From: JAWWOL01 sp033851545
GTDB lineage: Bacteria > Actinomycetota > Actinomycetes > JAWWOL01
Length of the DNA: 64,000 nt
Direction of reading: 5' to 3'
Assembly: GCA_033851545.1 (NCBI GenBank)
Contig: JAWWOO010000087.1
Location: forward strand, 1-64,000
Part shown: positions 41,870-49,835 of the stretch, in pieces
Position numbering within the stretch: position 1 is the first letter of the stretch
Layout of the letters: every line of letters starts with the position of its first letter
The notes under the pieces: generated by a model
Database searches by the model: none
What the model saw: the letters and a program-made list of their open reading frames with translations, nothing else
Told to the model about the DNA's origin: nothing
Position numbers and translations under genes: made by a program

Positions 41870-42772
41870 TCAGTAGCCGTTCTCGACCACGTTCGCCAAC
41901 GGCTCCCCCGCGAGATGGCGGACGACCTGGTCGCGTACGAGACTGTGCAGCCGGCCGCGGTAGTTGGTCGTGTCCCCCCCGATGTGCGGGGTGAGCAGCA
42001 GGCCGGGCGCCAGCCACAACGGGTCGTCAGCGGGCAGCGGCTCCTGGTCCGTCACATCGATGGCAGCGGTGATCCGGCCGCTGTGCAGCTCGGCCAGCAG
42101 CGCGTCGGCGTCCACCACTGGGCCGCGCGAGGCGTTGACCAGCAAGGCACCGTCCGGCAGCCCGGCCAGGAAGCCTGCGTCCACCAGCCCGCGGGTCTGG
42201 TCGGTCAGCGGAACGATGACCACGACAACATCGGCGTACGGGAGCAGGCCCGGCAGCTCGTCGATCGAGTGCACGCCGGCTCTGGCCCGGCGGGCGACCT
42301 TGGTGATCTCGACCTCGAACCCGGCCAGCCGGCGCTCGATGGCGGAGCCGATGGAGCCGTAGCCGACGATGAGGACCCGGCGACCGGCCAGCTCGGTGGT
42401 GTCCTTGGCCTGCCACACGTGCGCATCCTGCTGGCGGACGAACCGCGGGATCTGGCGGATGGACGCCAGGATCGCCGTGAGCACCCACTCGGAGGTGCTG
42501 CGGTCGTGGACGCCGCTGGCGTCACAGAGGACAACCCCGGGGGGAACCTGCGAAAGGACCCAGTCAACACCGGCGCTCTGGGTCAGCACGACCTGCAGAT
42601 CGGTGAACATTGCCAACCGGCCAGGCTTTCCGGCTGAGTACGGCGCCATGACGAACGGGGCATCGAGGGCCTCGGCCGGCGGGTCACCGTCGATCCACGA
42701 CACGAGCTCGACATCGTCGGGCATCGATGCTGACTGCTGGTCGGCCACGGGCCAGGGGACGACAACCTTCAT
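41870..42772 (-). CDS. D-isomer-specific 2-hydroxyacid dehydrogenase
   Basis: NAD(P)-dependent reduction of a 2-keto acid. The 300-residue protein has the Rossmann motif VLIVGYGSIGSAIERRL (about 134-150), substrate Arg in LVNASRGPVVDADAL, Glu in DQEPLPADDPLW and catalytic His in LTPHIGGDT. Its ATG overlaps the stop of the preceding LysR gene as ATGA, so the two are translated together. Substrate is unknown; family members include glyoxylate and phosphoglycerate-like dehydrogenases. Confidence 0.9.
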   Translation of the reverse strand: MKVVVPWPVADQQSASMPDDVELVSWIDGDPPAEALDAPFVMAPYSAGKPGRLAMFTDLQVVLTQSAGVDWVLSQVPPGVVLCDASGVHDRSTSEWVLTAILASIRQIPRFVRQQDAHVWQAKDTTELAGRRVLIVGYGSIGSAIERRLAGFEVEITKVARRARAGVHSIDELPGLLPYADVVVVIVPLTDQTRGLVDAGFLAGLPDGALLVNASRGPVVDADALLAELHSGRITAAIDVTDQEPLPADDPLWLAPGLLLTPHIGGDTTNYRGRLHSLVRDQVVRHLAGEPLANVVENGY

Positions 42773-43722
42773 CCGCCCATCTTGCCGTCAGCGTTTTTCA
42801 GCCGGCCCACCGACCCGGGCACGTCGGTGGTCCGCGTGATGGTCAGCAGGTCGCGGGCCGATCCGGTCGGCCGCTGCCCGCGCGGCCACACCGCGCGTAG
42901 GGACCGCGAAAGGTCCAGATCGCGCACGGGTACGACAACCACCCGCCCGGCAGCGACGTCGTCGCGTACGGCGAGGTCGCTCAGCACGGCCGGGCCCGCT
43001 CCGGCGGAGACCGCACCGCGAACCGCGCTGGTCGACGACAGCTCGAGCAACGGCGTGGCCAAAGGCGCATGGGACCGCAACGCCAGCTCGAGCGCGGTCC
43101 GGGTGCCGGAGAGCGGCTCCCGTTGGACCAGGCGGGTGTGCGCGAGAGTCGCCGGGTCGAGTGGACGACGCAGCCGGGCCCAGGGATGCGCCGGCGGAAC
43201 GACGACCACGAGCCGGTCACGACCGACCACCTGCGAGTCGAGCCCGGCAGCGACCCTCGGCCCCTCGACGAATCCGAGGTCGACGCTGCCGCTCAGGACC
43301 GCGGCCGCCACCTCGGCGGAGTTCATCGCGGACAGCCGTACGGCGGTGTCCGGGTGACTCGCCGCGAGCCGGACCAGCCAGCGCGGCAGGAGGTATTCGG
43401 CGACGGTCAGGCTGGCCGCCACGCGCAGCCTGGTCTGGCGGTCCTGCCTGAGCGAGGAGATGCCCGCGTCGAGGATGTCAGCAGCGTGCAGCACCTCGCG
43501 TGCCCAGCCGGCAAGCAGCGCTCCTTCGGCGGTCAGCGTCGACCCGCGGGCGCCGCGGGAGACGAGCGGGAAGCCGACCAGCCGTTCCATGCCCTTGACC
43601 CGGGCCGACACCGCCGGCTGGCTGATGCCGTGCTCGGCGGCGGCCTGGCCAAGGCTGCCGGTGGCCGCCACTCGGATCAACAGCTCGAGCGAGTCCAGGT
43701 CAGGCACGTGGGTGAGGCTCAT
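42769..43722 (-). CDS. LysR-family transcriptional regulator
   Basis: The 317-residue product has the N-terminal winged helix-turn-helix (LELLIRVAATGSLGQAAAEH, then ISQPAVSARVKGME) and a C-terminal periplasmic-binding-like effector domain. It overlaps the hydroxyacid dehydrogenase by 4 nt and is divergent from the TDT transporter, with 93 nt between starts. LysR proteins usually control the divergent gene and themselves, so it probably regulates the transporter and the dehydrogenase in response to an organic acid or oxyanion. Confidence 0.92.
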   Translation of the reverse strand: MSLTHVPDLDSLELLIRVAATGSLGQAAAEHGISQPAVSARVKGMERLVGFPLVSRGARGSTLTAEGALLAGWAREVLHAADILDAGISSLRQDRQTRLRVAASLTVAEYLLPRWLVRLAASHPDTAVRLSAMNSAEVAAAVLSGSVDLGFVEGPRVAAGLDSQVVGRDRLVVVVPPAHPWARLRRPLDPATLAHTRLVQREPLSGTRTALELALRSHAPLATPLLELSSTSAVRGAVSAGAGPAVLSDLAVRDDVAAGRVVVVPVRDLDLSRSLRAVWPRGQRPTGSARDLLTITRTTDVPGSVGRLKNADGKMGG

Positions 43723-43733
43723 CAGCCAACTCT

Positions 43734-43745
43734 ATGTCGAAACAT
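43734..43745. promoter_or_regulatory. Possible LysR binding site
   Basis: ATGTCGAAACAT has ATGT/ACAT dyad arms and lies 12 nt upstream of the lysR start, in the divergent interval with the TDT gene. Short and only suggestive. Confidence 0.3.
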
Positions 43746-43815
43746 CAGCGTCGTTTATGGGTCCATCACGACAGCACGGCTACCCGTGCGCCCTGGGCCG
43801 ACGCAGGCTAGGACC

Positions 43816-44877
43816 ATGACCACGATCCTCGAGCGGCCACTGACCCGGTCGCAGCCAACCCGGTTGGTGACCTTCGGGCCCAACTGGTTCGCCTCCGTGA
43901 TGGGTACGGGCATCGTGGCCACGGCGGCGGCGTCACTCCCCCACCAGGTGCTCGGACTGCACACCTTTGCGTTGTCCGTATGGGTTCTGGCCGCATCGAT
44001 GCTGATCGCCGTCACCGTGGCGACGGTTGCGCACTGGGTCCGGCAGCCGGCCCAGGCGCGGTCCTACCTCAACGACCGGGTGGTCAGCCACTTCTACGGC
44101 GCTCCCCCGATGGCGGTGCTGACCGTCGGGGCGGGTACGGTGCTGCTCGGCCGAGATCTCATCGGTCTCAACGCTGCGTTGGCGGTCGACTGGGTGCTGT
44201 GGATCCTCGGCACAGCCGGCGGTCTGGTCTGCGCGGCGCTGGTCCCGTACATCGCCTTCACCCGGCACGACAACCCGCCTGACGCGGCGTTCGGTGGCTG
44301 GTTGATGCCCGTCGTGCCGCCCATGGTGTCGGCCACCACCGGGGCCTTGCTGGCGCAGCATCTCGCTCCCGGTCAGCTGCAAGAGACGCTGGTCTCCTTG
44401 TGCTGGAGCATGTTCGGCCTCTCCCTGGTCGCGAGCACCATCGTCATCACCCTGGTCTGGGGGCGACTCGCACGGCACGGCGTCGGTGCGGCCGCAGCCG
44501 TGCCGACCCTGTGGATCGTGCTGGGACCGATCGGTCAGTCGATCGCCGCGGCCAACGGCTTGGCCGGCGTCGACCCCTCCGCAGCACCCTTGGCCCAGCT
44601 GTACGGCCTCGCAGCCTGGGGATTTGCCCTGCTGTGGTTGGGGATCGCCATCGCCGTCACCACGAGCACTCTCAGGACCGGGCTGCCGTTCAGCCTCGCC
44701 TGGTGGAGCTTCACCTTCCCGGTGGGCACTGTGGTCCTGGGCACGAGCGCCCTTGCCGCCCGGACTGGCCTCGACCTCTTCAGCTGGGCCGCGGTAGCCC
44801 TCTACGCGGGCCTCGTCGCAGCCTGGGTCGTGGTCCTGCTCCGTACGGCAGCCAACACGAAACGTCTCCTCAGCTAG
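43816..44877 (+). CDS. TDT-family (TehA/SLAC1-like) membrane transporter
   Basis: An integral membrane protein of 353 residues with about ten transmembrane helices, beginning FGPNWFASVMGTGIVATAAA, the family's N-terminal signature. TDT proteins export or conduct anions: dicarboxylates, sulfite or tellurite-related species. ATG 43816 is chosen at the end of a hydrophilic leader, with CTAGGA just upstream. The divergent LysR and 2-hydroxyacid dehydrogenase suggest an organic acid as substrate, which is inference. Its stop overlaps the stop of the convergent HxlR gene by four bases. Confidence 0.88.
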   Translation: MTTILERPLTRSQPTRLVTFGPNWFASVMGTGIVATAAASLPHQVLGLHTFALSVWVLAASMLIAVTVATVAHWVRQPAQARSYLNDRVVSHFYGAPPMAVLTVGAGTVLLGRDLIGLNAALAVDWVLWILGTAGGLVCAALVPYIAFTRHDNPPDAAFGGWLMPVVPPMVSATTGALLAQHLAPGQLQETLVSLCWSMFGLSLVASTIVITLVWGRLARHGVGAAAAVPTLWIVLGPIGQSIAAANGLAGVDPSAAPLAQLYGLAAWGFALLWLGIAIAVTTSTLRTGLPFSLAWWSFTFPVGTVVLGTSALAARTGLDLFSWAAVALYAGLVAAWVVVLLRTAANTKRLLS

Positions 44878-45239
44878 TCGCGCGGCCCAGAGGTCTCTGC
44901 CGCCCACTCGGCGCTCCAGGCGGCAACCGCGTCGAGAACTGGCGCCAGACGGCTGGCGATGTCGGTGAGGAGATAGCGGATCTCCACCGGCCGGCCGAGC
45001 GTGACGGTGCGCCCGACGAGTGCGGCCGCCTCGAGCTCCCTGAGCCGTTGGGACAGCATCGCGTCGGTGATGCCGGGAATCAGCTCGCGCAGCTCGCCGA
45101 AGCGCAGGGGTCCGGCGAGCAACTGCTGCAGGATGACCCCGTTCCAGCGACGTCCGATCAGCTCGATCGCTGCGTGAAAGTCGGGACACGTCGCCGGGGG
45201 CCCCGGTCTTGGTTGGCTGCCCAGCTCCTTTGCCGTCAT
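44874..45239 (-). CDS. HxlR-family winged-helix regulator
   Basis: A 121-residue DNA-binding protein of the HxlR/MarR-like type: CPDFHAAIELIGRRWNGVIL, LRFGELRELIPGITDAMLS, RLRELEAAALVGRTV and YLLTDIASRLAPVLDAV are typical. It is divergent from the LLM oxidoreductase gene, with a 15-bp perfect inverted repeat between them, so it is probably autoregulatory and represses or activates the oxidoreductase. HxlR proteins often respond to aldehydes, quinones or oxidants; the signal here is not known. Convergent CTAG overlap with the TDT gene. Confidence 0.9.
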   Translation of the reverse strand: MTAKELGSQPRPGPPATCPDFHAAIELIGRRWNGVILQQLLAGPLRFGELRELIPGITDAMLSQRLRELEAAALVGRTVTLGRPVEIRYLLTDIASRLAPVLDAVAAWSAEWAAETSGPRD

Positions 45240-45258
45240 GATGACTCCATGCTAGTAA

Positions 45259-45292
45259 CTATGTTATCCATAGTCCACTATGGATAACATAG
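45259..45292. promoter_or_regulatory. HxlR/LLM divergent operator, perfect 15-bp inverted repeat
   Basis: CTATGTTATCCATAG (45259-45273) is exactly inverted at 45278-45292 with spacer TCCA. It is strikingly AT-rich for this genome and occupies the centre of the 71-nt interval between the divergent starts, overlapping any promoter -10 elements (TATGTT, TAACAT). Confidence 0.85.
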
Positions 45293-45310
45293 CAACCTGG
45301 AGGATCGAAC

Positions 45311-46369
45311 ATGCCGACTGACCTGAGCCTTGACGTCGGGATAGCGTCGCTCGCCGACATGCAGCCCACCGGGGTCGACGGGGTGCACCACACGTCCCGG
45401 GACCGCCTCGAGCAGATCGTGGCCACCGCGCAGCTGGCCGACGGTCTCGGCCTGGACCACTTCGGCCTCGGTGAGCACCACAGTGCGGATTTCGTGGTGT
45501 CCTCGCCGGCCGTCGTCCTGTCCGCCATCGCCGCCGGCACCACGCGGATCCGGCTGACCAGCTCGGTCACCACGCTGAGTGCGCTGGACCCGGTACGGGT
45601 CTACCAGGACTTCGCCACCCTCGACCTGCTCAGCGCCGGCCGGGCGGAGATCACGGCCGGGCGCAGCGCCTACCCCGAGCCCTTCGCCCTTTTCGGCGCC
45701 AGCCTCGACGACTACGAGCGGCTCTTCGACGAGAAGCTCGACCTGCTCCTCCGGATCCGCGCAGCGCCTCGACTCAGCTGGCGCGGACGGTTCCGTGCGC
45801 CGCTCGACGACGCGGTCGTCACTCCGCGCGCGGTGCAGGACCCGCTGCCGGTGTGGCTCGGGGTCGGTGGGACTCCCGCGAGCGCCGCCCGGGCAGGGCG
45901 CCTGGGGCTGCCGATGATCCTCGGCTATATCGGCGGCACCCCGGCCCACCTGCGACAGCTGGCCGAGGTCTACCGGGAGGCCGGAGAGACAGCAGGCCAC
46001 GCCCACCGACTGCGGCTCGGCGTCGCTCTGCATTACTTCGGTGCCGCCAGCATCGAGGCCGCCCGGGCGACCTACCCCTACTACCACCAGTTCCTGCGAC
46101 CCAAGCACCCCGGCGGCGGCGGCTTCATCGTCCGGCCCGACCAGTTCGCCGCGGCCATGAGGTCGGGGCAGCACCTGATGATCGGTGACTCCCTCCACGT
46201 CACCGAGAAGCTCCTCGACCTGTACGACGAGCTGCACTTCGACCGGGTCCAGGCTTTGGTCGACTGGGGCGGCCTGCCGCGCGGACTCGTCGAGGAGTCG
46301 GTCGAGCGACTGGGGACGGAGATCGCGCCGGCGCTGCGCCAGCGCGCGGCGGCCGTGAGTCTGACCTAG
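45311..46369 (+). CDS. LLM-class flavin-dependent oxidoreductase (luciferase-like)
   Basis: FMN or F420-dependent (beta/alpha)8 oxidoreductase of 352 residues. Features are LEQIVATAQLADGLGLDHFG, GEHHSADFVVSSPAVVLSAI, the TTRIRLTSSVTTLSALDPVR strand, and LPVWLGVGGTPASAARAGRLG. This is the group with GLGEHH near the N-terminus, mostly annotated as putative oxidoreductase or monooxygenase of unknown substrate. ATG 45311 follows GGAGG. Expression is probably controlled by the divergent HxlR protein through the 45259-45292 repeat. Confidence 0.9.
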   Translation: MPTDLSLDVGIASLADMQPTGVDGVHHTSRDRLEQIVATAQLADGLGLDHFGLGEHHSADFVVSSPAVVLSAIAAGTTRIRLTSSVTTLSALDPVRVYQDFATLDLLSAGRAEITAGRSAYPEPFALFGASLDDYERLFDEKLDLLLRIRAAPRLSWRGRFRAPLDDAVVTPRAVQDPLPVWLGVGGTPASAARAGRLGLPMILGYIGGTPAHLRQLAEVYREAGETAGHAHRLRLGVALHYFGAASIEAARATYPYYHQFLRPKHPGGGGFIVRPDQFAAAMRSGQHLMIGDSLHVTEKLLDLYDELHFDRVQALVDWGGLPRGLVEESVERLGTEIAPALRQRAAAVSLT

Positions 46370-46412
46370 GCCCAGCAATTCCGCGACTGCCCCGCCCTGC
46401 TCCTCGAGGAGG

Positions 46413-48080
46413 TCAGACGCAGACGGCCGGCAGGTCGAACCAGCGCAGATGGTCGAAGTCCGCCGACACCCGCGCCGCGTGCTCCGACAGGTCCACCTCC
46501 CCTGCGCCGGCGAGCACGGCGCGCGCCTCGTTGAGGTAGCCGGCCAGCTCGGACTCTCCCGCCCGGGCCGGGTGCCGCGGGTAGTGCATGGCCCCGTCGG
46601 CGTCGTACGAGACATCGTTCAGCCGCATCGGCGGCTCGGCGGGCCCGAGGTGGTGCCGCCACATCCCGCTGGTGGGGTCGAACCGGTAGTCCGGCAGCAG
46701 CCGCCAGCCCTCGCGCGCCACCATGATCACGGCCTTGAGCAAGTAGTCGAAGACCGCCGGGGAGATGAAGTAGTTGAAGTTGACCCGTACCCAGCCGGGC
46801 TTGATCCCCTCACAGCCCCCGGTGATCTCCCGGGTCAGCTCCTCGGAGCGGTCGAGGTCGATGCCCAGCAGGTGGTGCCCGTACGGGCCGGCGCAGGAGC
46901 AGCCCCCGCGGGACTGGATCCCGAACAGGTCGTTGAGCACCGCGACCACGAAGTTGTGGTGCAGGTAACGGCCACTCGGGGAACGGACAACGAACGAGAC
47001 GATGGACAGCCGTTCCGCTTCGAGGTTGCCGAGGATCTCGATGGCCGGCTCAGTCTGCCATGCCTGCACGGCACGCCGGACGAACATCTCCTCGTGCGCG
47101 CGGATGACGTCGATGCCGACAGCGCTCTTGAGCTGGAACACCAGGCCGGCCCGGATCGCCTCGATGATCGCCGGGGTGCCGCCCTCCTCGCGGTGGGTGG
47201 GGTCGTCGAGGTAGCGGTGCCCGCTGGGGTTGACGAACGCGACCGTGCCGCCGCCCGGCACTGAGGGCACCCGGTTGGTCAGCAGCTCACGACGGACGAC
47301 GAGGACCCCGGGCGTGCTCGGGCCACCGATGAACTTGTGCGGGCTGAGGAAGATCGCGTCCTTGCCGGCCATCGACATCTCGACGTAGGGCCCGGCGGCG
47401 GCGAAGTCCCAGAGCGCCAGGGCCCCGTACGCGTGCAGCAGCTTCGAGATCTTGTCGGTGTCGGTCACGATGCCGGTCACGTTGCTAGCGGCGGAGAACG
47501 AGCCGATCAGCAACGGCCGGTCGGCGAAGCCCTGCAGCTGCGCCTCGAGGGCGGCGGCGTCGACGTGCCCATCGGCGTCCTCCGGGATGGTGACGACGTC
47601 GGCGATCGACTCGCGCCACGGCAGCTCGTTCGAGTGGTGCTCGAACGGGCCGATGAACACGACCGGCCGCTGCTCCGCCGGGATGTGCGCCGTCAGCCGG
47701 TGCCGGTCCTCGAGGGCGGACGGGATGCGCAGGCCGAGCACGGCGACGAGCTTGTCGATCGCGGCCGTCGACCCGGAGCCGGTGAAGATCACCACGGCCT
47801 CGTCGCCGGCGCCCACCGCATCCGCGATGATCTGCCGCGCATCCTCCCGGAACCGGGTGGTCTGCAGGCCGGTGCCGCTCGACTCGCTGTGGGTGTTCGC
47901 ATAGCGCGGCAGGACCTCGTCGCGGATGAAGTCCTCGATGAACGTGAGACCCCGGCCGGAGGCGGTGTAGTCGGCGTAGGTCACCCGCCGGGGCCCGTAC
48001 GGGCCGGGCATCACCGCGTCATCCCCGACCACCGACGCGCGGATCCGGCGCAGGAGGGCGGTCTCACGCGGCATGGTCAC
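46413..48080 (-). CDS. Class V aminotransferase, cysteine desulfurase-like
   Basis: A PLP enzyme of 555 residues, longer than standard desulfurases (about 400). The N-terminal half has ADYTASGRGLTFIEDFI, NTHSESSGTGLQTTRFREDA, the FTGSGSTAAIDKLVAVLG loop and PLP lysine in FLSPHKFIGGPSTPGVLV. Near residue 390, SRGGCSCAGPYGHHLLGID carries the equivalent of the desulfurase Cys loop. An extra C-terminal region of about 120 residues follows. GTG 48080 or ATG 48074 may be the start. It is not beside suf or tRNA-thiolation genes, so the reaction is uncertain. Confidence 0.85.
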   Translation of the reverse strand: MTMPRETALLRRIRASVVGDDAVMPGPYGPRRVTYADYTASGRGLTFIEDFIRDEVLPRYANTHSESSGTGLQTTRFREDARQIIADAVGAGDEAVVIFTGSGSTAAIDKLVAVLGLRIPSALEDRHRLTAHIPAEQRPVVFIGPFEHHSNELPWRESIADVVTIPEDADGHVDAAALEAQLQGFADRPLLIGSFSAASNVTGIVTDTDKISKLLHAYGALALWDFAAAGPYVEMSMAGKDAIFLSPHKFIGGPSTPGVLVVRRELLTNRVPSVPGGGTVAFVNPSGHRYLDDPTHREEGGTPAIIEAIRAGLVFQLKSAVGIDVIRAHEEMFVRRAVQAWQTEPAIEILGNLEAERLSIVSFVVRSPSGRYLHHNFVVAVLNDLFGIQSRGGCSCAGPYGHHLLGIDLDRSEELTREITGGCEGIKPGWVRVNFNYFISPAVFDYLLKAVIMVAREGWRLLPDYRFDPTSGMWRHHLGPAEPPMRLNDVSYDADGAMHYPRHPARAGESELAGYLNEARAVLAGAGEVDLSEHAARVSADFDHLRWFDLPAVCV

Positions 48081-48215
48081 TCTGTGAGCCTAGGCCCACG
48101 CTTTCGTTAAGGGTTTCCACACCACGTTTACCGATCTCCGTTGGAGCACAAATCTGTCGCCACTAGCCCGTATCCAGGTCGCTGTGGCTTCGTTCTAACG
48201 CTTGTGTTGAGCTCC

Positions 48216-48239
48216 TCCGCCCGGTTTCGGTCGGGCGGA
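48216..48239 (+). promoter_or_regulatory. Stem-loop in the 5' region of the small Pro-rich protein gene
   Basis: TCCGCCCG and CGGGCGGA form a perfect 8-bp stem with an 8-nt loop, ending six bases before the AGGAAAGG ribosome-binding site. Possible mRNA 5' structure. Confidence 0.4.
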
Positions 48240-48259
48240 CAGTTAGGAAAGGCTTGGCC

Positions 48260-48487
48260 ATGACGCTCGACCTCGAGACCCGACCCGTCGGCACCCCGAT
48301 GCGGCTCGCCCGGCCCGCGCCGGCCCCCGCCCCCGCGAGCCCCCCCGCTGTTTCCGGCTCCTCCGACGGTCCTCCCTCGACGTCACCCGCGAGCCAGCCG
48401 AGCTCGAACAACGTCGTCGACCTGACCGACCACGCCGCCAGCTACTGGGTGCGCCGCCGGCGGGCCCAGGAAGCCGCGGAGCACTAG
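48260..48487 (+). CDS. Small Pro/Ala/Ser-rich protein of unknown function
   Basis: A 75-residue ORF with a strong RBS (AGGAAAGG, nine bases before ATG 48260). It has three parts: an ordered-looking start (MTLDLETRPVGTPMRLARP), a low-complexity Pro/Ala/Ser linker (about 20-48), and a basic amphipathic C-terminus (VVDLTDHAASYWVRRRRAQE). Third-position GC and the RBS support translation. Its stop overlaps the stop of the convergent TetR gene as CTAG. No family is recognised; it could be a secreted-peptide precursor or a small cytoplasmic adaptor. Divergent from the class V aminotransferase across 179 nt. Confidence 0.6.
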   Translation: MTLDLETRPVGTPMRLARPAPAPAPASPPAVSGSSDGPPSTSPASQPSSNNVVDLTDHAASYWVRRRRAQEAAEH

Positions 48488-49125
48488 ACCCTCGCCGCCC
48501 GCGCCGTCGTACGGCGCAGCTTGGCGCGCAGCGCACGACGCGCAACGGGGCCGAGATCGTCGACGACCTCGACCATCAGGCCGAGCATCTCCAGCGACGC
48601 CATGGCGGCCTCCGCGCCGGCGGGATCGACGCCTTCGTACAGCTCGATCCCGACGAAGGACGCGGCGATCCCCCGGGCCAGGCCGGCCGGCTGGGTCACC
48701 TCGGCGAGCGGGCTGTCCTTGAGCAGCCTGACGAGGACCGCCTCGACCTCGTCGATCCACAGCGCGAGGGACTGCTTGGCGGCGGCGGCGAGCTTCGGGT
48801 CCTGCTGCGCACCGGCGAGGATCTGCGCGAGTACGGCTACGTTGCCGGCCTCGCGCTCGCGGACGTTCAGCTCGCGGCCGAGCGCGAGCAGCCCGCGCAG
48901 GGTCGTGACCTGCTCGAACTGCGGCCGGTAGAGCGCAACCCGCTCCTCGGTCGACTCCCGGCCGGCGGTGTCGATCAGCTCATCGACCGTGCCGAAGTGG
49001 TAGAAGACCAGCGCCTGGTTGACACCGGCCGCCGCGGCGATCGCCCGCGCCGACGTGCCGGCGATCCCCTTGTCCCGCAGGGTCGCGATCGTTCCGTCGA
49101 TCAGCTTGCGCCGGGTGTCAGCCAT
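48484..49125 (-). CDS. TetR-family transcriptional regulator
   Basis: A 213-residue repressor. The helix-turn-helix (GTSARAIAAAAGVNQALVFY, HFGTVDEL) lies at about residues 23-53, and the rest is a ligand-binding helical domain. ATG 49125 lies 8 nt inside the 3' end of the upstream membrane-protein gene, so the two are translationally coupled and share a promoter. Two TTTGAGCG palindromes upstream of that pair are the likely operators, giving autoregulation. The ligand is unknown. Confidence 0.92.
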   Translation of the reverse strand: MADTRRKLIDGTIATLRDKGIAGTSARAIAAAAGVNQALVFYHFGTVDELIDTAGRESTEERVALYRPQFEQVTTLRGLLALGRELNVREREAGNVAVLAQILAGAQQDPKLAAAAKQSLALWIDEVEAVLVRLLKDSPLAEVTQPAGLARGIAASFVGIELYEGVDPAGAEAAMASLEMLGLMVEVVDDLGPVARRALRAKLRRTTARAARV

Positions 49126-49660
49126 GCGGCCATGGTCCCTGCCCCCTACGCCGAGCGGCGAGCCGCCGCACCAGCCCAGCGGTGAGGAGACCGCCCGGCA
49201 GCCCGAGGGCAAGGCCAAAGATCAGGCATGCCAGCAGCACGAGGCCAAAGACGTATTTCCAGGGCGAGACGATCGAGAGCACGGCGAGCAGCACGATCGG
49301 CCCCGCGCCCAACCACCACGCGGCCGTACGGGCGCCGGTGCGGTGCCGGCTCAGCCAGGGCTGGGCGGAGCCACCGGCCAGGCCGATCAGGGCACCGGTC
49401 GCAACGCCCAGCCAGGACGGCACCACGAGGACGGCGGACGATCCGTCCCAGGAGCTGGCGAGGATGAACACAGCCATGGACACCCACGCGATGGCGGGGA
49501 ACAGGCTGAGGATCACCGCTCGCTCGACCCGCTGGGCGCGGCCGGGCCTCATCGCCGGCCGACCTGACGTACGCAAAACGGTCCGCCGCCGACGACCCAC
49601 GGAGCCAGGAACGCCCCGGCCGCCGCACGGCAGATGGCGCCCGTCCTGGCGGTTGTCCAT
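49118..49660 (-). CDS. Small membrane protein cotranscribed with the TetR regulator
   Basis: A 180-residue protein with a basic, Arg/Gly-rich N-terminal 45 residues and four hydrophobic segments (AVILSLFPAIAWVSMAVFIL, SAVLVVPSWLGVATGALIGL, GAGPIVLLAVLSIV, VFGLVLLACLIFGLALGLPG). ATG 49660 has GGAG six bases upstream; an internal ATG at 49553 would remove the basic tail. The gene overlaps the TetR start by 8 nt. No family recognised. Being the sole partner of the repressor, it may be an effector such as a small exporter component or envelope protein. Confidence 0.65.
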   Translation of the reverse strand: MDNRQDGRHLPCGGRGVPGSVGRRRRTVLRTSGRPAMRPGRAQRVERAVILSLFPAIAWVSMAVFILASSWDGSSAVLVVPSWLGVATGALIGLAGGSAQPWLSRHRTGARTAAWWLGAGPIVLLAVLSIVSPWKYVFGLVLLACLIFGLALGLPGGLLTAGLVRRLAARRRGQGPWPHG

Positions 49661-49679
49661 GTCCGCTCCGCATCGTCTG

Positions 49680-49732
49680 TTTGAGCGATCGCTCAAAGGA
49701 AGGCTAGCACGATGTTTGAGCGGTCGCTCAAG
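49680..49732. promoter_or_regulatory. Two TetR-type operators
   Basis: TTTGAGCGATCGCTCAAA (49680-49697) is a perfect 18-bp palindrome, and TTTGAGCGGTCGCTCAAG (49715-49732) is a near copy 35 bp away centre to centre. They sit directly upstream of the membrane protein-TetR pair. Spacing and symmetry fit a TetR repressor binding as two dimers on its own promoter. Confidence 0.85.
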
Positions 49733-49751
49733 AGCTGACTGATGAGGTTGC

Positions 49752-49809
49752 GGCCCCCCAGGAGGGGCCTGCCGCTCAGCAGCCGATGCGAGGCCCCCAG
49801 CATGGGGCG
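49752..49809. repeat. Dispersed palindromic element, tandem pair
   Basis: GGCCCCCCAGGAGGGGCC (49752-49769) and the related GGCCCCCAGCATGGGGC (49792-49808) lie downstream of the DUF885 gene. The first is the exact reverse complement of the core at 54708-54725, and flanking bases (CTCATCAG/GAGCG-type) are also shared. May act as terminator hairpins; the sharing suggests a repeated unit. Confidence 0.65.
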
Positions 49810-49835
49810 CAGGACCGGGTACGCCTCGCGTTGCC

